Part shown: one piece after another, positions 22,475-35,574 of the stretch | Position numbering within the stretch: the first letter of the stretch is position 1 | How the letters are laid out: every line of letters begins with the position of its first letter | Assembly: GCF_021730395.1 (NCBI RefSeq) | Contig: NC_069378.1 | Coordinates: 42,545,001-42,609,000 of the forward strand | Direction: 5' to 3' | Length of the DNA: 64,000 nt | Source of the DNA: Mercenaria mercenaria | Lineage: Eukaryota; Mollusca; Bivalvia; Venerida; Veneridae | Program-made: the position numbers and the translations under genes | Notes under the pieces: generated by a model | Told to the model about the DNA's origin: nothing | Databases searched by the model: none | Seen by the model: only the letters and a program-made list of their open reading frames with translations

Positions 22475-24484
22475 ATGGAGCTGGATATATCAAAGATTTT
22501 TATTTTATTTGCATTGGTATCAAGTGTTTCCAGTGTGCCTAATGAAGGGTGGAGAGAAGTTCCTGTAAATTTAAAAAGGGCCATTGGATCTGCATCCGAA
22601 GCGGCAGCCGATCGAGGTGTTCGTTACATTAGCATGTTGAAAGCATACGAAAAAATAGATGTAAGTGATAATACAAAAAATATGTTGCAACACGTGTTAG
22701 TACTGTTCGGAAAATTCTAATAAATACATTTTACAGTGTTTTTACAGTGTTATATCTGCATGGCATAATTTATTTCCTTTTTTAAGGAAGTTGCATATGG
22801 TGCCACGGTGTATATTTCAATGTTAGCAACTTCTCCATTTCAGCATCTTATGATTTTGTTAAGTTAGATATTTCAAAAGCTTAAACAGTACGAGTGATAA
22901 TCTCTTTCAATTTTATTAAAAACAATATCCTTGTTTAAGATGCATAGCTTTCGTAAGAATATATATAATCATTCAAGCTTGTATCTTTCACTCTGTCATA
23001 TTAATAGAAGTGTTCATTTTTATTGATTTCTTTTATTCAAGTGAGTTTCTAGTATAGACTTGAATAGTATATGTCACTCAGCTCGAAAGTTTTGCAATGT
23101 CATGGGTTTCCCCAACACTATTATTTTTCAAATTTTATTATATTAGGTTTTCCAATGTTTCAGATTCATTTTCTTACTGTAGCCGATTATATGTATATTT
23201 ATGCAAAATTCTGTGCTCTTTTCATTTAATGTTACAATAAGTCAATCGTTTTGTGGCCACGGAAAACTGTGCAATCAAAACATTTTTCGTTTTATATTTG
23301 TTTCAGTTTCTTTAAAAAACATCAAGTTCACATATACTCCATATCTGACTTTTGTACGGATACTTAAATTCATTTTGAAATTCGTCTGATGAGCTGAAGG
23401 CAAGAGCATCATGACATAAAAGCATCATGATATACTTGGCGACGTTGTTTAAAAACATCATCGCATACGAAACTTCGGTCTTTATGTATTTGTCTTTTTC
23501 TTTTTATGTTAAGTCAAGTGATTTGAGGCGACCAAGCAATCGCTGATAAGGTGCTTACTTCCATCTATTTATTGGTATTTCCTCTGAGATATAAGTTTTC
23601 GGATATGTCGAATAAATAAAAACTAAACATCACTATACACTGAATGAACTTGTATTGATTGCGTTTTTATTTTTTGAAGATTAATACTTTTTGCACACGG
23701 AACTAGTTTTTAATTTAAACTTTACGATATGCTGAGCGATTTGCAGTGTAAACATAACTTTTGACAACTTTCGGTAAAAACTCACGATTTATGGTATGTA
23801 ATGTGATTTGCAATGAAAGCTACAATGCATACGAAATTAACTTTTTATGTTTATCTTTAATACGTACGTGTAGTTTGAGAGATTGCTTTAAAAATCACCA
23901 TATTTGGCATTTTCTATATCTTTGTCATGATTCATGATTAGTACATTAATTGGTTTGTTGTGTAAACTTCTTTTCAATGAAATTGCTGCTTTTGTTGAAT
24001 TTTAAAGCTTTACAGTGTTGATTTTCAGTGAGAACATTTTCTGCATATTAAGGATATACTTATTTTCATGCATTTTAATACTTTTCATGTTTCATATTAC
24101 AGAATGTTCCAGGCTTGAAGGAGCACTATTGGGTATCATTTATAGCAGTATCTATAGAAGGAGAAGTAACTATACATACTTCATATTTAGTAAATGATTT
24201 TTACAGTTTACAAAATAACCTAATTTGTTTTTCAACGTTTTTACTAAGAATGAAAAATTCATTTTAAATTTCATCGCAAAACCTAAGGTTACATGTTTTC
24301 TACTGGCAATCATGGCATAGTAGGCTTTAGAAGCTTATGTCAAGGAAGCTCATCTCAATTTTTCTATTTATTTGTCCATTTAATTCAGAGTCAAGAATGT
24401 GAGGGAATAGTTCTGTGGACAGGGCTTAGAAGGATAGTGAAACGTGCCAGTTGTAAACCATGTACCACAGGGAAGATACGTTGA
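22475..24484 (+). CDS. Gene B: small secreted cystatin-like protein, three exons
   Basis: Exons are 22475-22660, 24103-24165 and 24389-24484, in phase 0. The product is 114 residues. The signal peptide (about residues 1-21) ends at SSVSS. The mature start NEGWREV matches gene A (LEGWREI). The helix is NLKRAIGSASEAAA, and exon 1 ends LKAYEKID. Exon 2 (21 codons) starts NVPG and has HYWVSFIA. Exon 3 has Cys-17-Cys around IVLW plus an extra Cys near the end (KPCTTG). Across the splice join the sequence DNVPG resembles the cystatin QxVxG loop at its V and G. Exon 2 lacks the Cys of gene A. An upstream in-frame ATG at 22439 is rejected, because paralogues begin at 22475. The exon 2 donor GTAACT is weak. 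AATAAA lies at 24628. Confidence 0.75.
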
Positions 24485-26090
24485 TGATGCATGAAGATAT
24501 TTTTCATGTGGCCACAAATTTTGTCTACGTAAATTTTGATGTGAACACGACAGGGACAATTTATGATGTCATTGAAATTACAAAAAGAATTTTAAAACAT
24601 ACTTGTACCTAGAATTCAAAGTCGAAGAATAAAATTTGTAAATAGATTAATCATTAATTAATATTAAATTTTCAGAATAGTATCGTTTACAAATATTACT
24701 TGAAGTAAATTTGAAATACCTTTCTCACCAAAGTTCTTATCAGAAAAAGAGATCTCATAAATGGCATGGGCAAGTTCACGTAACTTTAAACCATGCTGAT
24801 AATACATTTTCTATTATGAAATAATGCGTTTTGGGGAAAACATGCAGAATTGAAACAAAGTATTTCATAGAAAGCCCTCAATCTCGGTACATCAACCAAG
24901 TGTGCTTTACTGAGATTCTTCAGTCATGTTCGGAATCAAATGGCAAAGAAAACACTTTTTGTATTGACCATACAGTTTAATGCAACGTCATGAAATTGGA
25001 ATAAAAAGAAGAGAAATCTCCCTCTCTCTATATATATTCTAACTTTCTGTAAATATCACAGTAATATGATTTTTAAACCCTTTTTAAAATACCAAGACAA
25101 TACCTGAAGCATTCTTAAATATGTTGTTATTTTAGATTTTATAATCAAATTGTACATGTTTCGGAAGAAAATGATACTAGGCACCATGCCAAAATGGGGT
25201 CTTGAGATCATGTTCGATGTTTATACAAAAACAAACGCAAAACTTCCTTATATTATCCCATCAAACATTGTTAATAAAGGTAACGATCAATACTGTCGCA
25301 ATCAAAGTACAATGAACCTGGTAAAACAAAATGAGCGGTTAAAATCCCAGTTCATGCGAGGCTACTTCAGCAGACTAAGGGTCGGACTCATAATACCCGA
25401 TTTACGTAGGACCACGCAAAGTGTGTCAGACGAAGTTCATGCCATATCTGATGTTTCAATAATATAATTGAAAAATCTCTAAAAATGTATACGAGAAGAT
25501 CTTAAATCGTAATATTTCTATTCTATAATATGTACCCGCGTTCTACAAGAATGTTTTAAAAGGCTGATTAAGATCTAGATCTGCAATTATCGGCATGAGG
25601 TAGCGCAAAGATGAGCATACTACTCTAAACTGTGCAAGCAGAAAATATGAGTGTGAGTTGAGTGCATTGCCCTTATATCATAAAGTCTATGAAGTGAATT
25701 TCATGACATAAGTGTTTAACTTGAGTCTTGAAATTAAACATTTGCTACAGAATCAAAGTTCCTCAAGTATCATTATTCAGCACTTGTAGAAACGACAGCA
25801 TAGCCAACATCAGGCTCCGTCCATATAAAAAACACGCTGTAGAATATTCATCCTCTATCATGCAGAAAGATCACTTCCATATATCAACAAAATTTTAATT
25901 TATATGAAGATCTTTCGGAAGAAAAGAATACGACCAAGCAAAATAATAGCAGATTCGACTTGACTGAGTCTGTTCATTAGAGTTAACGGAATGTGAAACA
26001 TCTCTCACACCCCTTAGCAACGGCTTAAGCGGAACTCTATTACAGTGGTTTTAAATAGACTCCATGATCCAAAAGCAACGAGTAGCCCTG
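24485..26090. other. Spacer downstream of gene B
   Basis: Partly matches 50652-53190. A 105-codon open frame (25150-25467) has no recognisable domain, and its counterpart near 52610-52780 is interrupted, so I do not call it a gene. Confidence 0.5.
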
Positions 26091-28440
26091 GAGGTCCCTT
26101 TTGACTTACGACTTTTGACTTATGGTTTGTGACTTTTTACTTATGATTTGTGACTTTCGACTTATGATTTGTGATTATTTCTGACTTTTGACTTATGATT
26201 TGTGACTTCTCACTTGTGATTTGTGACTTATGACTTGTGACGGAATATTGCCGGTCTCTTCAACCACCAATTACGTGTTTCCTTCTGGCAATCATGGCAT
26301 AGTAGACTCTGTATTTTTTACTGGTTTTAAGGTGATCAGGAGAGGATTTATTGCGCTTTCGTTTGTTGTTCTGTTTGCGCGGCATTAATTCTCGATAGCA
26401 GTTATACAGTTATTGTCTTTTTCCGTGATAAATGCTCACCGTTAAATTATTAATTTCCAGTCACAATAAATATTCTCAACATATTGTACACATTATATCC
26501 TTGATATCTAACTCAATTCGGGTTAAATTCCAAATTTTCTACATTTGTTTTGTTGGTTTACAAAAATGCCGCCATATTGTTTACAACCGGAAGCTATCAA
26601 TTGGCATTTATACGGTAAAGTACACAATTAGGCCACATCGTAACGATTCGTGTAAAACAAGTGGTCCAATATACGTTATCTAAATTGTTTCCATGATACG
26701 TTTACGTGTACTGGTACTGGTACAGCAAAATTACAAGAATTGAATTATCTGTGCATTAGTACATATTCTGAAATGTGTTATTGAAATACATCTACATAAC
26801 CTCCAGTTTTTTTCCTGGTTTCTTCATGAATTTTTATCAATAAAACTCATTCTAATATTTTTTGATCCGACGAGATTTGTTTCCCTTTGACTGTTGCGTG
26901 ACAGATGGTACAAGTTGTTCAGTTGTACTAAGACTGTAAACAGATTTTACACGTACTTATTGAAGATAATACGACGTGTAGATTTCTGTTCTCTAACTTA
27001 CAAATATAAACGCGAGTTGTTCGCACTATTAATTTAATTTAGAATAAAAGTATATGAGTCATTTAAAGTTAGTTTCGGCAATGTTAGTGATTTTTTTTCT
27101 ATACGTATACGGCGGCATACACGTTTACATATCAGTAATGTTATTGCGAAATGGTGTATTACAATTGTAACAACAACAATAGTTTGTCCGTAGAAGTATC
27201 TAGAGCATTTCAAACCTTTAAATTATAGAAAATTATGTCACGAAGAAATGAACGCGATGACAACTTTTTAGTATTGTTCATAGTTTCGACCTTTTTGTTC
27301 TAACGAGAAACGAAATGCTATTTCAATCAATCAAAAACACCAATGATTTTTTTTCTAGAATAACCTTTTGTTAAACTTTTTATAGCATCAGTTTCGTTTA
27401 GGGTTTGAAGCTTTAATATATGATATTTTGAAAATACACAAATATAATGAAAATTTGTATCATATTTAAGCAAATAATAAGAGATATCTATACGGAGCCA
27501 ATTTATATCATACTGTCGGTAATTTTTACCACATTCAAGTAATTATCGTAGGTATTACACCACAGAATATACTGAAATCCGATAACAACTATTCCACCTA
27601 GAGGGTGAGCTATTTGGCCAATTGATTCGATTTTTTTTCTCTATCTTCAAGTCGTCAAGTCGTGCCCAATTGGATTCGCAATGAGATGTGTAAATCAGTG
27701 CAAATAGAAACAAATACAGAGAAAATATATGTAAATTTCAGTTTAATACGATCCTTGAAATTCTTACGACTGGCAAGTGTCATTCTTGCGACTAACAAGT
27801 TTTAAAGTAATAAGTATATTTTATCTACCCTGTAAACAGAAATCAAAGAAAACGATGAGATAAAGAACGTAAATATGACCAAAACACTGAACCCGCTTTC
27901 CCGCTTACTGTGTAGTAATATTTTTGAAATTGTTTATCTCATGGATATAGGTTTAGCAGAAGCTTCTTGTTATTTATTATTTACATGTCTTCAAGAGCAA
28001 GACGTAACATAAACTGAGAAAAAAAGATACGTGAGTTTCTTGTAAACAAACTCCTTGTGTTTGAATGTATTCGTTCCTCAAAGTTTGGCTTTGAATATGT
28101 TAAAGCAATGGTAAGCGGAAGCGATGAAATCTAAGTTCAGCAGAAAATGATAGCGACTTCACGATTGATACTGACTTTGATAAACACGAATATAGACATA
28201 ACGTCATGGTTGTAGGATAAAATAATTTAATCAAACAGAATGAATTCTCTGAAAACGTTTCAGATAAAGGCCACCACTTTGAAATTTGTCTCAACTTGAG
28301 CTTTAGGAAATACCATAAATTACACAAAATTTATTAAAAAACTGCACGGTAAATGTTTTTAAAAATTTGCATATAAGTGCGAAGCACTGTAAACTGTAAG
28401 AATATACCAAGCAAATGCCATTTTTTAAACATTACTATTA
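26091..28440 (-). repeat. Diverged inverted copy of the 7080-8000 spacer, inserted in copy 1
   Basis: Read on the minus strand, 27080-27690 matches 7080-7900. Shared words include TTTCAGTATATTCT, ATTGGCTCCGTATAGAT, AAAGGTTTGAAATGC and CCATTTCGCAATAA. The stretch interrupts sequence that is continuous in copy 2 near 53200. A similar phrase (ACTCCATGATCCAAAAG) flanks it at about 26058 and 28470. Divergence is clearly greater than between the two duplication copies. The outer parts of the stretch were not matched base by base. Confidence 0.55.
26097..26245 (+). repeat. Degenerate tandem repeat of TGACTTATGATTTG
   Basis: The words GACTT, TTATGATTTGTGACTT and TTTGACTTATG recur about every 20-25 bases. 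It is simple low-complexity sequence. Confidence 0.8.
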
Positions 28441-28766
28441 GGGGCCTAATACCTTAAGCGAAACTCTGAATGGACTCCATGATCCAAAAGGACCAGACAA
28501 TATAACAACACGGAATTCAGGTACGAGGAGACATTTTACAGCCGCGACACGGCACTTCGACATTGCTGATGTGATAGTTAATAAAATCTCTTTATGAAGA
28601 TCCTATGGAAATAGAAAATTTATGAACCATTAACACGAGTAACTCAGACCATATAAGGTAACAATACTGTATATCGGTCAAAACGAAAAATAAACATGTG
28701 CAAAATATAGAAAACAAATGTCCACGGGCAAATGCCATGATCACTTGGGCCCATAAGTTCATCTAT

Positions 28767-28981
28767 GGGGCCTCCACGGCCAAGTGGTTAAGAACGCTGA
28801 CTTCCAATTACATGCCCCTCCCTCGGGACGTTTAATTCTTCATGTAAGGAAGCCATACAGCTGGCTTATGGTACTACCCAGGTGTCCGCTCGTGATGAAA
28901 TAATGCACGGGGTGCACCTGGAGTCTTTCTCCACTATCAAAGTATGACCTATAATTGTGTCGGTGCGACGTTAAACAAAAA
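28767..28981 (+). mobile_element. tRNA-derived SINE (family 1)
   Basis: Same family as 1958-2223: head CCAAGTGGTTAAGAACGCTG, body CGTGATGAAATAATGCACG, tail GACGTTAAAC. Perfect 9-bp target duplications TTCATCTAT lie at 28758-28766 and 28982-28990. The corresponding place in copy 2 (near 53715) is empty, so it inserted after the duplication or was lost there. Confidence 0.85.
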
Positions 28982-28990
28982 TTCATCTAT

Positions 28991-30274
28991 ATTATACAAT
29001 AACATAAAAGTAAATAACATTTAATCTTAATTTAAATACTGAAATCATTAATTTGAGAATATTGTTTTAAATAAACAATAATGAGCATATATTTTAAAAA
29101 TGTTGAATTAATGAAAAAAGTTATACATGTTAACTGTGTACAGTTATGTTGACTTATTAATACAACAAAATAAATGATTTTAATAATTTATGTCTTCACA
29201 TGTGCTGCAAAATAAAGGTGTTGCTCATCGCTTTGTAAATATATTACTTGTAATATCACAGAGACCGGACAAAAATGTTTGTTAAAATGGGTGTACCAAG
29301 TTGTAAATTAATTTGAAGCAGCATTTTCAAATGAATTTAGTTTTGTTTTTAATAATTATAGATGTTTTGAAACACAAATGAAAATAAAACTGTAAATGCA
29401 ATGAAACGCAATTCGGTATAAGTAATTTTCTCAGGTGTAATATTCATTTGTTGTGTTTTAAGCGACAAAACATGTACTTTTCTTAGGTAGTATGTTCTTT
29501 TCCCAGTTCGGAGTTAGACGGAGTTAAACCATAGTTTTCATATTTAGTAACACAAAATATGATACACCTACATTTTCAAGATAATATTGTTTAGTAAACA
29601 TCTTTCAGAGACTGTCTAGAAAGCATTAAATCTGTTTAAAACTGTTCATGCTCTAATGCATTAAAGATTTGTTGTAAGAACTCTTTCAGGTAAACCTGAT
29701 CATCACAGTATTCGTTCACATATTTTATAAAATTATATGCTCTCTATAATATTCCATCGTTTATTACGTAGGTCCGAATGGAAAATTGCTGTCTAAAAAA
29801 AACCATACGTGTCCTAGTAACATGATCTGTTTCTTTTTCACTGACTTAGGCAATACTATAATCACTAATAATGACCTTTAGGTCATAACTAAAAAAAAAA
29901 AGAAAACAGAAATGGGATTCATTTGTTTTAATGTATTGCGTAGGTATAGAAATTTATGCAAGTAATAAATGTAAGTTTGTTAACTTTACCAAAGTTTAAC
30001 TCATTTTAGTTAAAGCTATTGTGTCGTATGCACTATAAACAGAAATGAGTCACAATATTCTAGTTCATTATGTGTGTGCTCTTAACATGTTCAACTCGGC
30101 ACCTTCAAGTAAACAAAAAATGATAACAATGATGCAGAAAATACATTATTACCAAGCTGTCACCTAATGTGAGGTCACAAGTGGGAGATCGCACAGTCGT
30201 TCACGATTTCCGATAATAACAGAACTATAGTTAATATATATGTTTATATGTATAACTGCAAGAACATCCCAGCA
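28991..30274. other. AT-rich DNA, nothing recognised
   Basis: The first 120 bases still match copy 2 (53715-53870), which marks the end of the duplication. Beyond that I see no gene and no repeat structure. Confidence 0.5.
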
Positions 30275-32176
30275 AGTCGAATGACTTACCCCTCACCGAT
30301 ATTGGTTCAAGCCTCACTCGGGCCGTTAAATTCTTCACGTAAGGAAGCCATCCAGCTGTCTTACGGAAGGTCGGTGGTTCTATCCATGTGCCAGCCCGTG
30401 ATGAATATTTAAATAAGGCACGGGGGAGCCCCTTGAATCTTCCTCCACCATCATGACTGGAAAGTCATGCAAGTCTTTACAATATTGTTTAATAAATTTC
30501 TTGATAGTGGTATTGTTCTCTCAGATTGGTCTGAGGCTTATGTAACACCAATCTTTAAAAAAGGTTAAAAGTTTCAAGCTTCCAATTATAGACCAGTCTC
30601 ATTGACATGTATAGTTTGCAAACTATTACAGCACATTGTGGTCAGTAATATTTTGAATCACTTAGACAAATTTAACATCCTGATGGACAACCAGCAAGGT
30701 TTTCGTGCCCGGCGAGACCCAACTTGTGGGTTTTATTCATGACTTAGCTAAATCAGTACAGCGAAGCCAAGTTGATGTTGCCATCATGGACTTTAGTAAA
30801 GCATCTGATGTAGTTCACCATGGCCGGCTCTTATTAATATTAGATCATTATGGCATCAGGGGCTCCGCACATTCCTGGATCTAAGCTTTCCTAGGACATA
30901 GAACACAAAAGGCGGTGGTAGATGGGGCAACATCTGGCTTGGCTCCTGTTATATCAGGCGTCCATCAGCGGTCAGTCCTGGGACCTCTACTATTCCTGCT
31001 CTACATAAAAGACCTACCCAGTTCTGTATCTTCCAATGAGAGTCTTTTTGCAGAAGACTGTGTTATGACTGTGACTCAGCTCAACTGCAACAGGACCTTA
31101 ACTGTCTGTCATTATGGGAGCAGAAATGGAAGATGTCCTTTAACGTGAGCAAATGTCATATTATGCATGTTTCTAGACCCAGTAAATACTGTCTATACCT
31201 TACATGATCTGCCTCTGTCTGTTGTCAGTCAAGCTACTTACCTAGGTGTAGAAGTAACATCTAACTTATCTTGGTCCCCTCATATAAACAAAATATCTAA
31301 TAAAGCATGTCACAAAGTCTTGGTTTCTTAAAACGTAATTTACATTCTGCTAAGGGAAGTACCAAATCAGCTGCCTATAACACCATTGTTAGACCAACTG
31401 TAGAGTATTGTTCAAGTGTTTGGGATCCTTATCATCAGAAGGATACAGATAAATTAGAAAACATTCAGAGGCAAGCTGCGAGATTTGTAATAAATAATTA
31501 TAGCAAGACCCCGGGCACAGCCACAAATATCCTAACAAATTGAAGTTGGAATTTCCTCCAATCCAGAAGGAAATATAGTAAGTTGGTTTTATTTTATAAA
31601 ATGGTTCATAATTATGTTGATGTCGATCCTAAACAATATCTCGCTCCAATCACTAGACAATCTAGACATTACCATCACTTAGCTCAGCAAATACCGTCTA
31701 CCACAGTTGACTACTACAAAATACTTCTTCTTCCACAGAACTGTGGTAGAGTGGAATATCTTACCATCACATGTAGTCAGTGCTGAAACAATCAGCACTA
31801 GCTGCATCGATGTTCCAACCATAATTACTATTTATACTTGCTTTTATCCTTTTTTTAACCCTACTAGTATTTCTTTCTCTTTGCCTGCACAACAGCTTAT
31901 GTATGTACATGTTTTTACACTTAGGGCTATAAGGTGTTAGGTTTTGCACCTATTTTATCACCAACTGTCAGGGAGTACTAGGTGGACTGAGTAGCTTTGG
32001 AAACCTGGGAAACCTGATAGTCTTTCACTTCTTAACCCCTCCCCCCCCCCCCCCCACCCCCCACCACACGCATTGCCAAAATGTATGAATAATTGAACAA
32101 GGCCATTATCGTAAAAGAAGAAGAAGTCGCCTTATGAACTATAATTGTGCTGGTGCGATGTTACACCAAGCAAACA
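30275..32176 (+). mobile_element. SINE (family 1), 5'-truncated and split by a LINE
   Basis: The left part runs to about 30476 (TGACTGGAAAGTC). The right part resumes at about 32126 (GTCGCCTTATGAAC) and ends at the GTGCGATGTTACACC tail. In intact members of the family these parts are adjacent. Confidence 0.75.
30477..32125 (+). mobile_element. 5'-truncated Jockey/CR1-type LINE fragment
   Basis: Pieces of a non-LTR reverse transcriptase are readable in order: NYRPVSLT (about 30580), NQQGFRA (about 30690), VAIMDFSKA (about 30780), SVLGPLLFLLYIKDLP (about 30975), FAEDCV in place of the FADD box (about 31050), then the C-terminal LGFLKRNL, VRPTVEYCSSVWDPY and RQAARFV (31320-31480). The frame is broken by several stops and frameshifts. 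The 5' endonuclease part is missing. The 3' end is GAA-repeat-like, and a C-homopolymer lies near 32040. It is a dead copy. Confidence 0.85.
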
Positions 32177-35084
32177 CAAACAAAATACCGGCAAGGGGCA
32201 CAAATACACAAAAAGAATGAAAATTGTCAAAAAAAAAAAAAAAAAAAAAACTTTCGGGCCGGAGGATGTGAAAAGAGAATTAGCGTAAACAAACAGTTTT
32301 TATATATCATTTACTCGCCTACATACTTTAAATATTTATGTATATAAACTGGCTGGAGTAAGACATTTATAAACTTTTGTCTATGATTAATACATAAGCA
32401 AACAGTCATTCGCGGTCTCACTGATGGTCAAGCGACATTTGGAATTTGACAGGATGAAATTTATTGGTATTTTTAAGAATTCAATTATTTTACCTGTATT
32501 TTCCAGAAATGTATAAATAGTTTCCTCTTTACTGTTTCGAATATTATCAATGATAGATATAATACCTTAAGTGTTAGTTATTACAAAAAGTAAGTATTTG
32601 ATATCTGTAATTCTAAATAATGAAATGATATTCTATTCTTACTTGAAGTTGTCAAAGACAGTGTTTGATATCTTTTAATATTTAGTGAAAAGCTAGATGA
32701 TCATTAGATGACGTTTAACGCGATTCCAATATAACTAACTTACAGACAGTAGGGATTTGATTCTTTGAAAATGCACCAAGTCTGATTATGTGTATGTAAA
32801 ATGAATACACCAAATAGCATAGACATAGCATCTTAAACAGTATGTGCCATTCATTTAAATTTCGTTCTAGGATAAACGTTGTCGGGAAGATGTTTTGTGA
32901 CAATTTTATACGACTGCAGCCATTTCTACATTTTTGAATGAATATTTTTTACAATCATTTCCATGATTTGTTATGTTTAAACATATACCAATATCTTTTT
33001 TCGAAATCAAACTGTATAAGTAAAGTCTGTTTCAAATAAATCACAGAAGCAATAGACAGGCTGAAACAAGCTACAAATTCCAGAAGCGCCCTTGGTTGAG
33101 GAGTGTATATTCTGCGAAGTATACCAAGGATAAACTACTCTGCGGCTTTCTGGTCATGTATATCACGAATGGAACATACGTTTCTGTTAAAAGTGATTTT
33201 ATATGGGACAGGTGTATGCAATATGCTTTAGGCGTTTTTTTATATATATATTTCTTATGGACAGTCTAAAAAGTTTCTGAATTCCCCTCGACTTGTTTCA
33301 TTTTCAGGTGGCCTACAAGTTTCATAAAGGGTATCGTCTTTCGAATAACAAACAATGAATTGTGTAATCAAATTGAATTATTGGCAGCCTTTAATGTAAA
33401 GAATTTACAACAATTGAAAACTAAGTCCAAAAACGGCAATTTATTGAAAATTAACCTGAACCTGCACCATAAATTTACTTTTTCTTCAAATAAATATTGA
33501 AAATACATAATTGTGCATGATTTGATAGAAAAGTATGGTGTTAGCAACAACATCCAAAAGTTATTACCGAAAGTTAAATATCCTCAAGTCACACTAATGT
33601 GTCATTTATAATAAACAGAACATACGTATATCCCAAAGGTGCTCATTTATTTCAATGAAGAACTAAATATGTGGCCGCAAATAGTTATGTATGACAGTGT
33701 ATTTTGAAAGTATACATGTTGTTCAAGACATTTCGAAATGTCAATAAATTCAAATTATGCGATGGTAAGAATTTATTTGCATTTTACAAAATTTATAAGC
33801 GTTAAATTCATAAACACGTACGGATGACACACACTACAAAAATAATGATGATATATAACGGTTACTAAGAATAACAATTAGTTATTTTTCTGTTCTGTGA
33901 ATACGTCTGTGTTTTAATTTACGCTTTCCACCAGTATTAACATTTTTTTCTCAGTGTGTATATTTTTTTCTAAAACGTTTTAAAAGTGGGGTGTGTCACA
34001 AAATGAAAACAATGATAGAAAAAACATCATCCATTCATATATTCATACTGTTCTAATACCTGGAAATTCACATTGCAAATGGTCTAGATCTTTTCTCAGT
34101 ACAATAAGCAATACCACTCAGCAAAAAATATAACTGCCACATCCTCATATGACTCATATACCAGATTTCATCAACAGCACTACGTTTTGGACTTCTTCAC
34201 ATGTTACACTGAGTAGTCACTTCCTGTTTGGTGTAATCAGTCCTATATGCTGTTGGTAAGCCGTTGAAATGTTTCTCCGTATCCACAGGACAATTTCAGG
34301 TATTTCAGGAACGACAATAAACCCTAAATCAACAATGAATTTGTCTTTAGAAGAAAACTATTAGGAATATTTGTAAATGAAAAAAGCCATGCCACTTCGC
34401 TAGTGTTCAAGTCAGTTTACACAAAATTCACGAGTATAACATTTAAAAATATATTTTCGTGCACCTGCATAACCATAGCAAAACAGTTCCTCAGCCCCAT
34501 CAGGTGTCTGAAAGCTTTGATTTATTTTGAAGCCGGTACATAAAATGTCACAACTTGTTGATATTGAAACATCATTTCAATGAAATTTAGTATGTATATC
34601 ATTCTATATTCTCCTTCATACCTAGATGTGATTCAGTGTATTATTACGCCAAAATGGGATGTATGTGGGTGTACAACTACTTTTTGGGCCTGTTTTATTA
34701 GGAAAAGCGAACTATTGAGAATGAGTTCCACTGGAGGTTTGCTGTCGCATCACCGTCAATTTTGCATCTAAGAGAATTGACTCCATTTCTTTAATAAAGT
34801 ATAAATGAAAAGGATATGAGGTATAATAACAAAATATTCTATCAGCATATCCGTGTATAACTAAATAAATTTGTCAACATCATAAGATAAAGTCAGTCGT
34901 ATTTAATCAGGAAGTTTCCGTGCAATTTGCCCGTCGCTTGCCAATAACAGAAATAGAAACGTGCAGGTTTTTTCTGCACATTACGCATATACCTTGTGAC
35001 AAGTACGTTTCAACTATCTTAGCCAATGACATACAAACTGTGACGTAAGATATTAAATCTAATGAAAACTAGACAAGGGCAAGG
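32177..35084. other. Gene-free spacer between the duplication copies
   Basis: Contains an A-homopolymer near 32230 and otherwise AT-rich unique-looking sequence. No supported open frame, tRNA or ordered repeat. The promoter region of locus C begins near 35045. Confidence 0.5.
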
Positions 35085-35092
35085 TATATAAA
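35085..35092 (+). promoter_or_regulatory. TATA box of locus C
   Basis: TATATAAA lies 82 bases before the exon 1 ATG, in a stretch aligned with the gene A promoter. Confidence 0.45.
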
Positions 35093-35166
35093 TATAAATA
35101 TATTTTAAAGCAAGCGAGTTAAAAGGTTCTCTCTATTTGATACATGATAAATTATTACCGGAGATA

Positions 35167-35349
35167 ATGTTGAATATATCAAAAGTTTATATTATACTTG
35201 TCGTGTTATCAAGTGTTTACAATGTTTCTTCAGAAGGTTGGAGAGAAATTGGTATAGGCTTATGGAAGTCTGTTGGATCTGCGCACCTGGCGGCAAAGTA
35301 TCTTAAAGTGAGATACATTAGCATGTTGAAAGCATATGAAAAAATTAAT
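35167..35349 (+). pseudogene. Locus C: exon 1 only of a cystatin-like gene
   Basis: The exon has 61 codons, is open, and ends at a good GTAAGT donor. It encodes signal peptide MLNISKVYIILVVLSSVYN, then EGWREI and LKAYEKIN. It is very close to gene A exon 1. Sequence alignable with gene A continues to about 35570, then unrelated DNA takes over and alignment returns at about 36280, past where exons 2 and 3 should be. No homologous exon 2 or 3 is found before locus D. Without splicing the frame stops after ten more codons, giving about 70 residues, so the locus is probably dead although its promoter and exon 1 look healthy. Splicing to an unrelated downstream exon cannot be excluded. Confidence 0.65.
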
Positions 35350-35574
35350 GTAAGTAATAATAGAAATATGTATGAATAAGGAACTTAAATAATATGAATA
35401 GATTGGTGTCTCCCACGTGGTAGTATTGTTCGGGAAATGTTAATATATTATAACAATGTATTACATCTTATACCTGCGATATATAAGGCTGTTATAATTG
35501 TGTACTGCCTTTCAGGATGCTATACAATGTATATCGTGTGACGATTCAAATTTTATCAGGAACTGCCCCGTAAT

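Larger units (their letters stand above)
1..29115 (+). repeat. Segmental duplication, copy 1 (carries genes A and B)
   Basis: This block matches 35045-53870 in the same order and orientation. Matching anchors are the gene A promoter and exon 1 (35045-35570), 3545-4190 (36280-37200), 5840-7040 (37205-38290), 7260-8850 (42590-45345), 16312-16474 (45345-45480), 19638-22475 (45480-48579), gene B (gene D), and 28445-29115 (53190-53870). Copy 1 is about 10 kb longer because it holds the LTR element, the Crypton, a TIR element, two SINEs and an inverted internal copy. Boundaries are judged by eye and are uncertain by some tens of bases. Confidence 0.75.

Noticed and set aside
25150-25467. 105-codon open frame downstream of gene B
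   Set aside because: Its counterpart in copy 2 is interrupted and the protein has no recognisable feature.
26097-26245. CRISPR-like spaced repeats
   Set aside because: Units are degenerate, there are no unique spacers of constant length, and the context is eukaryotic.
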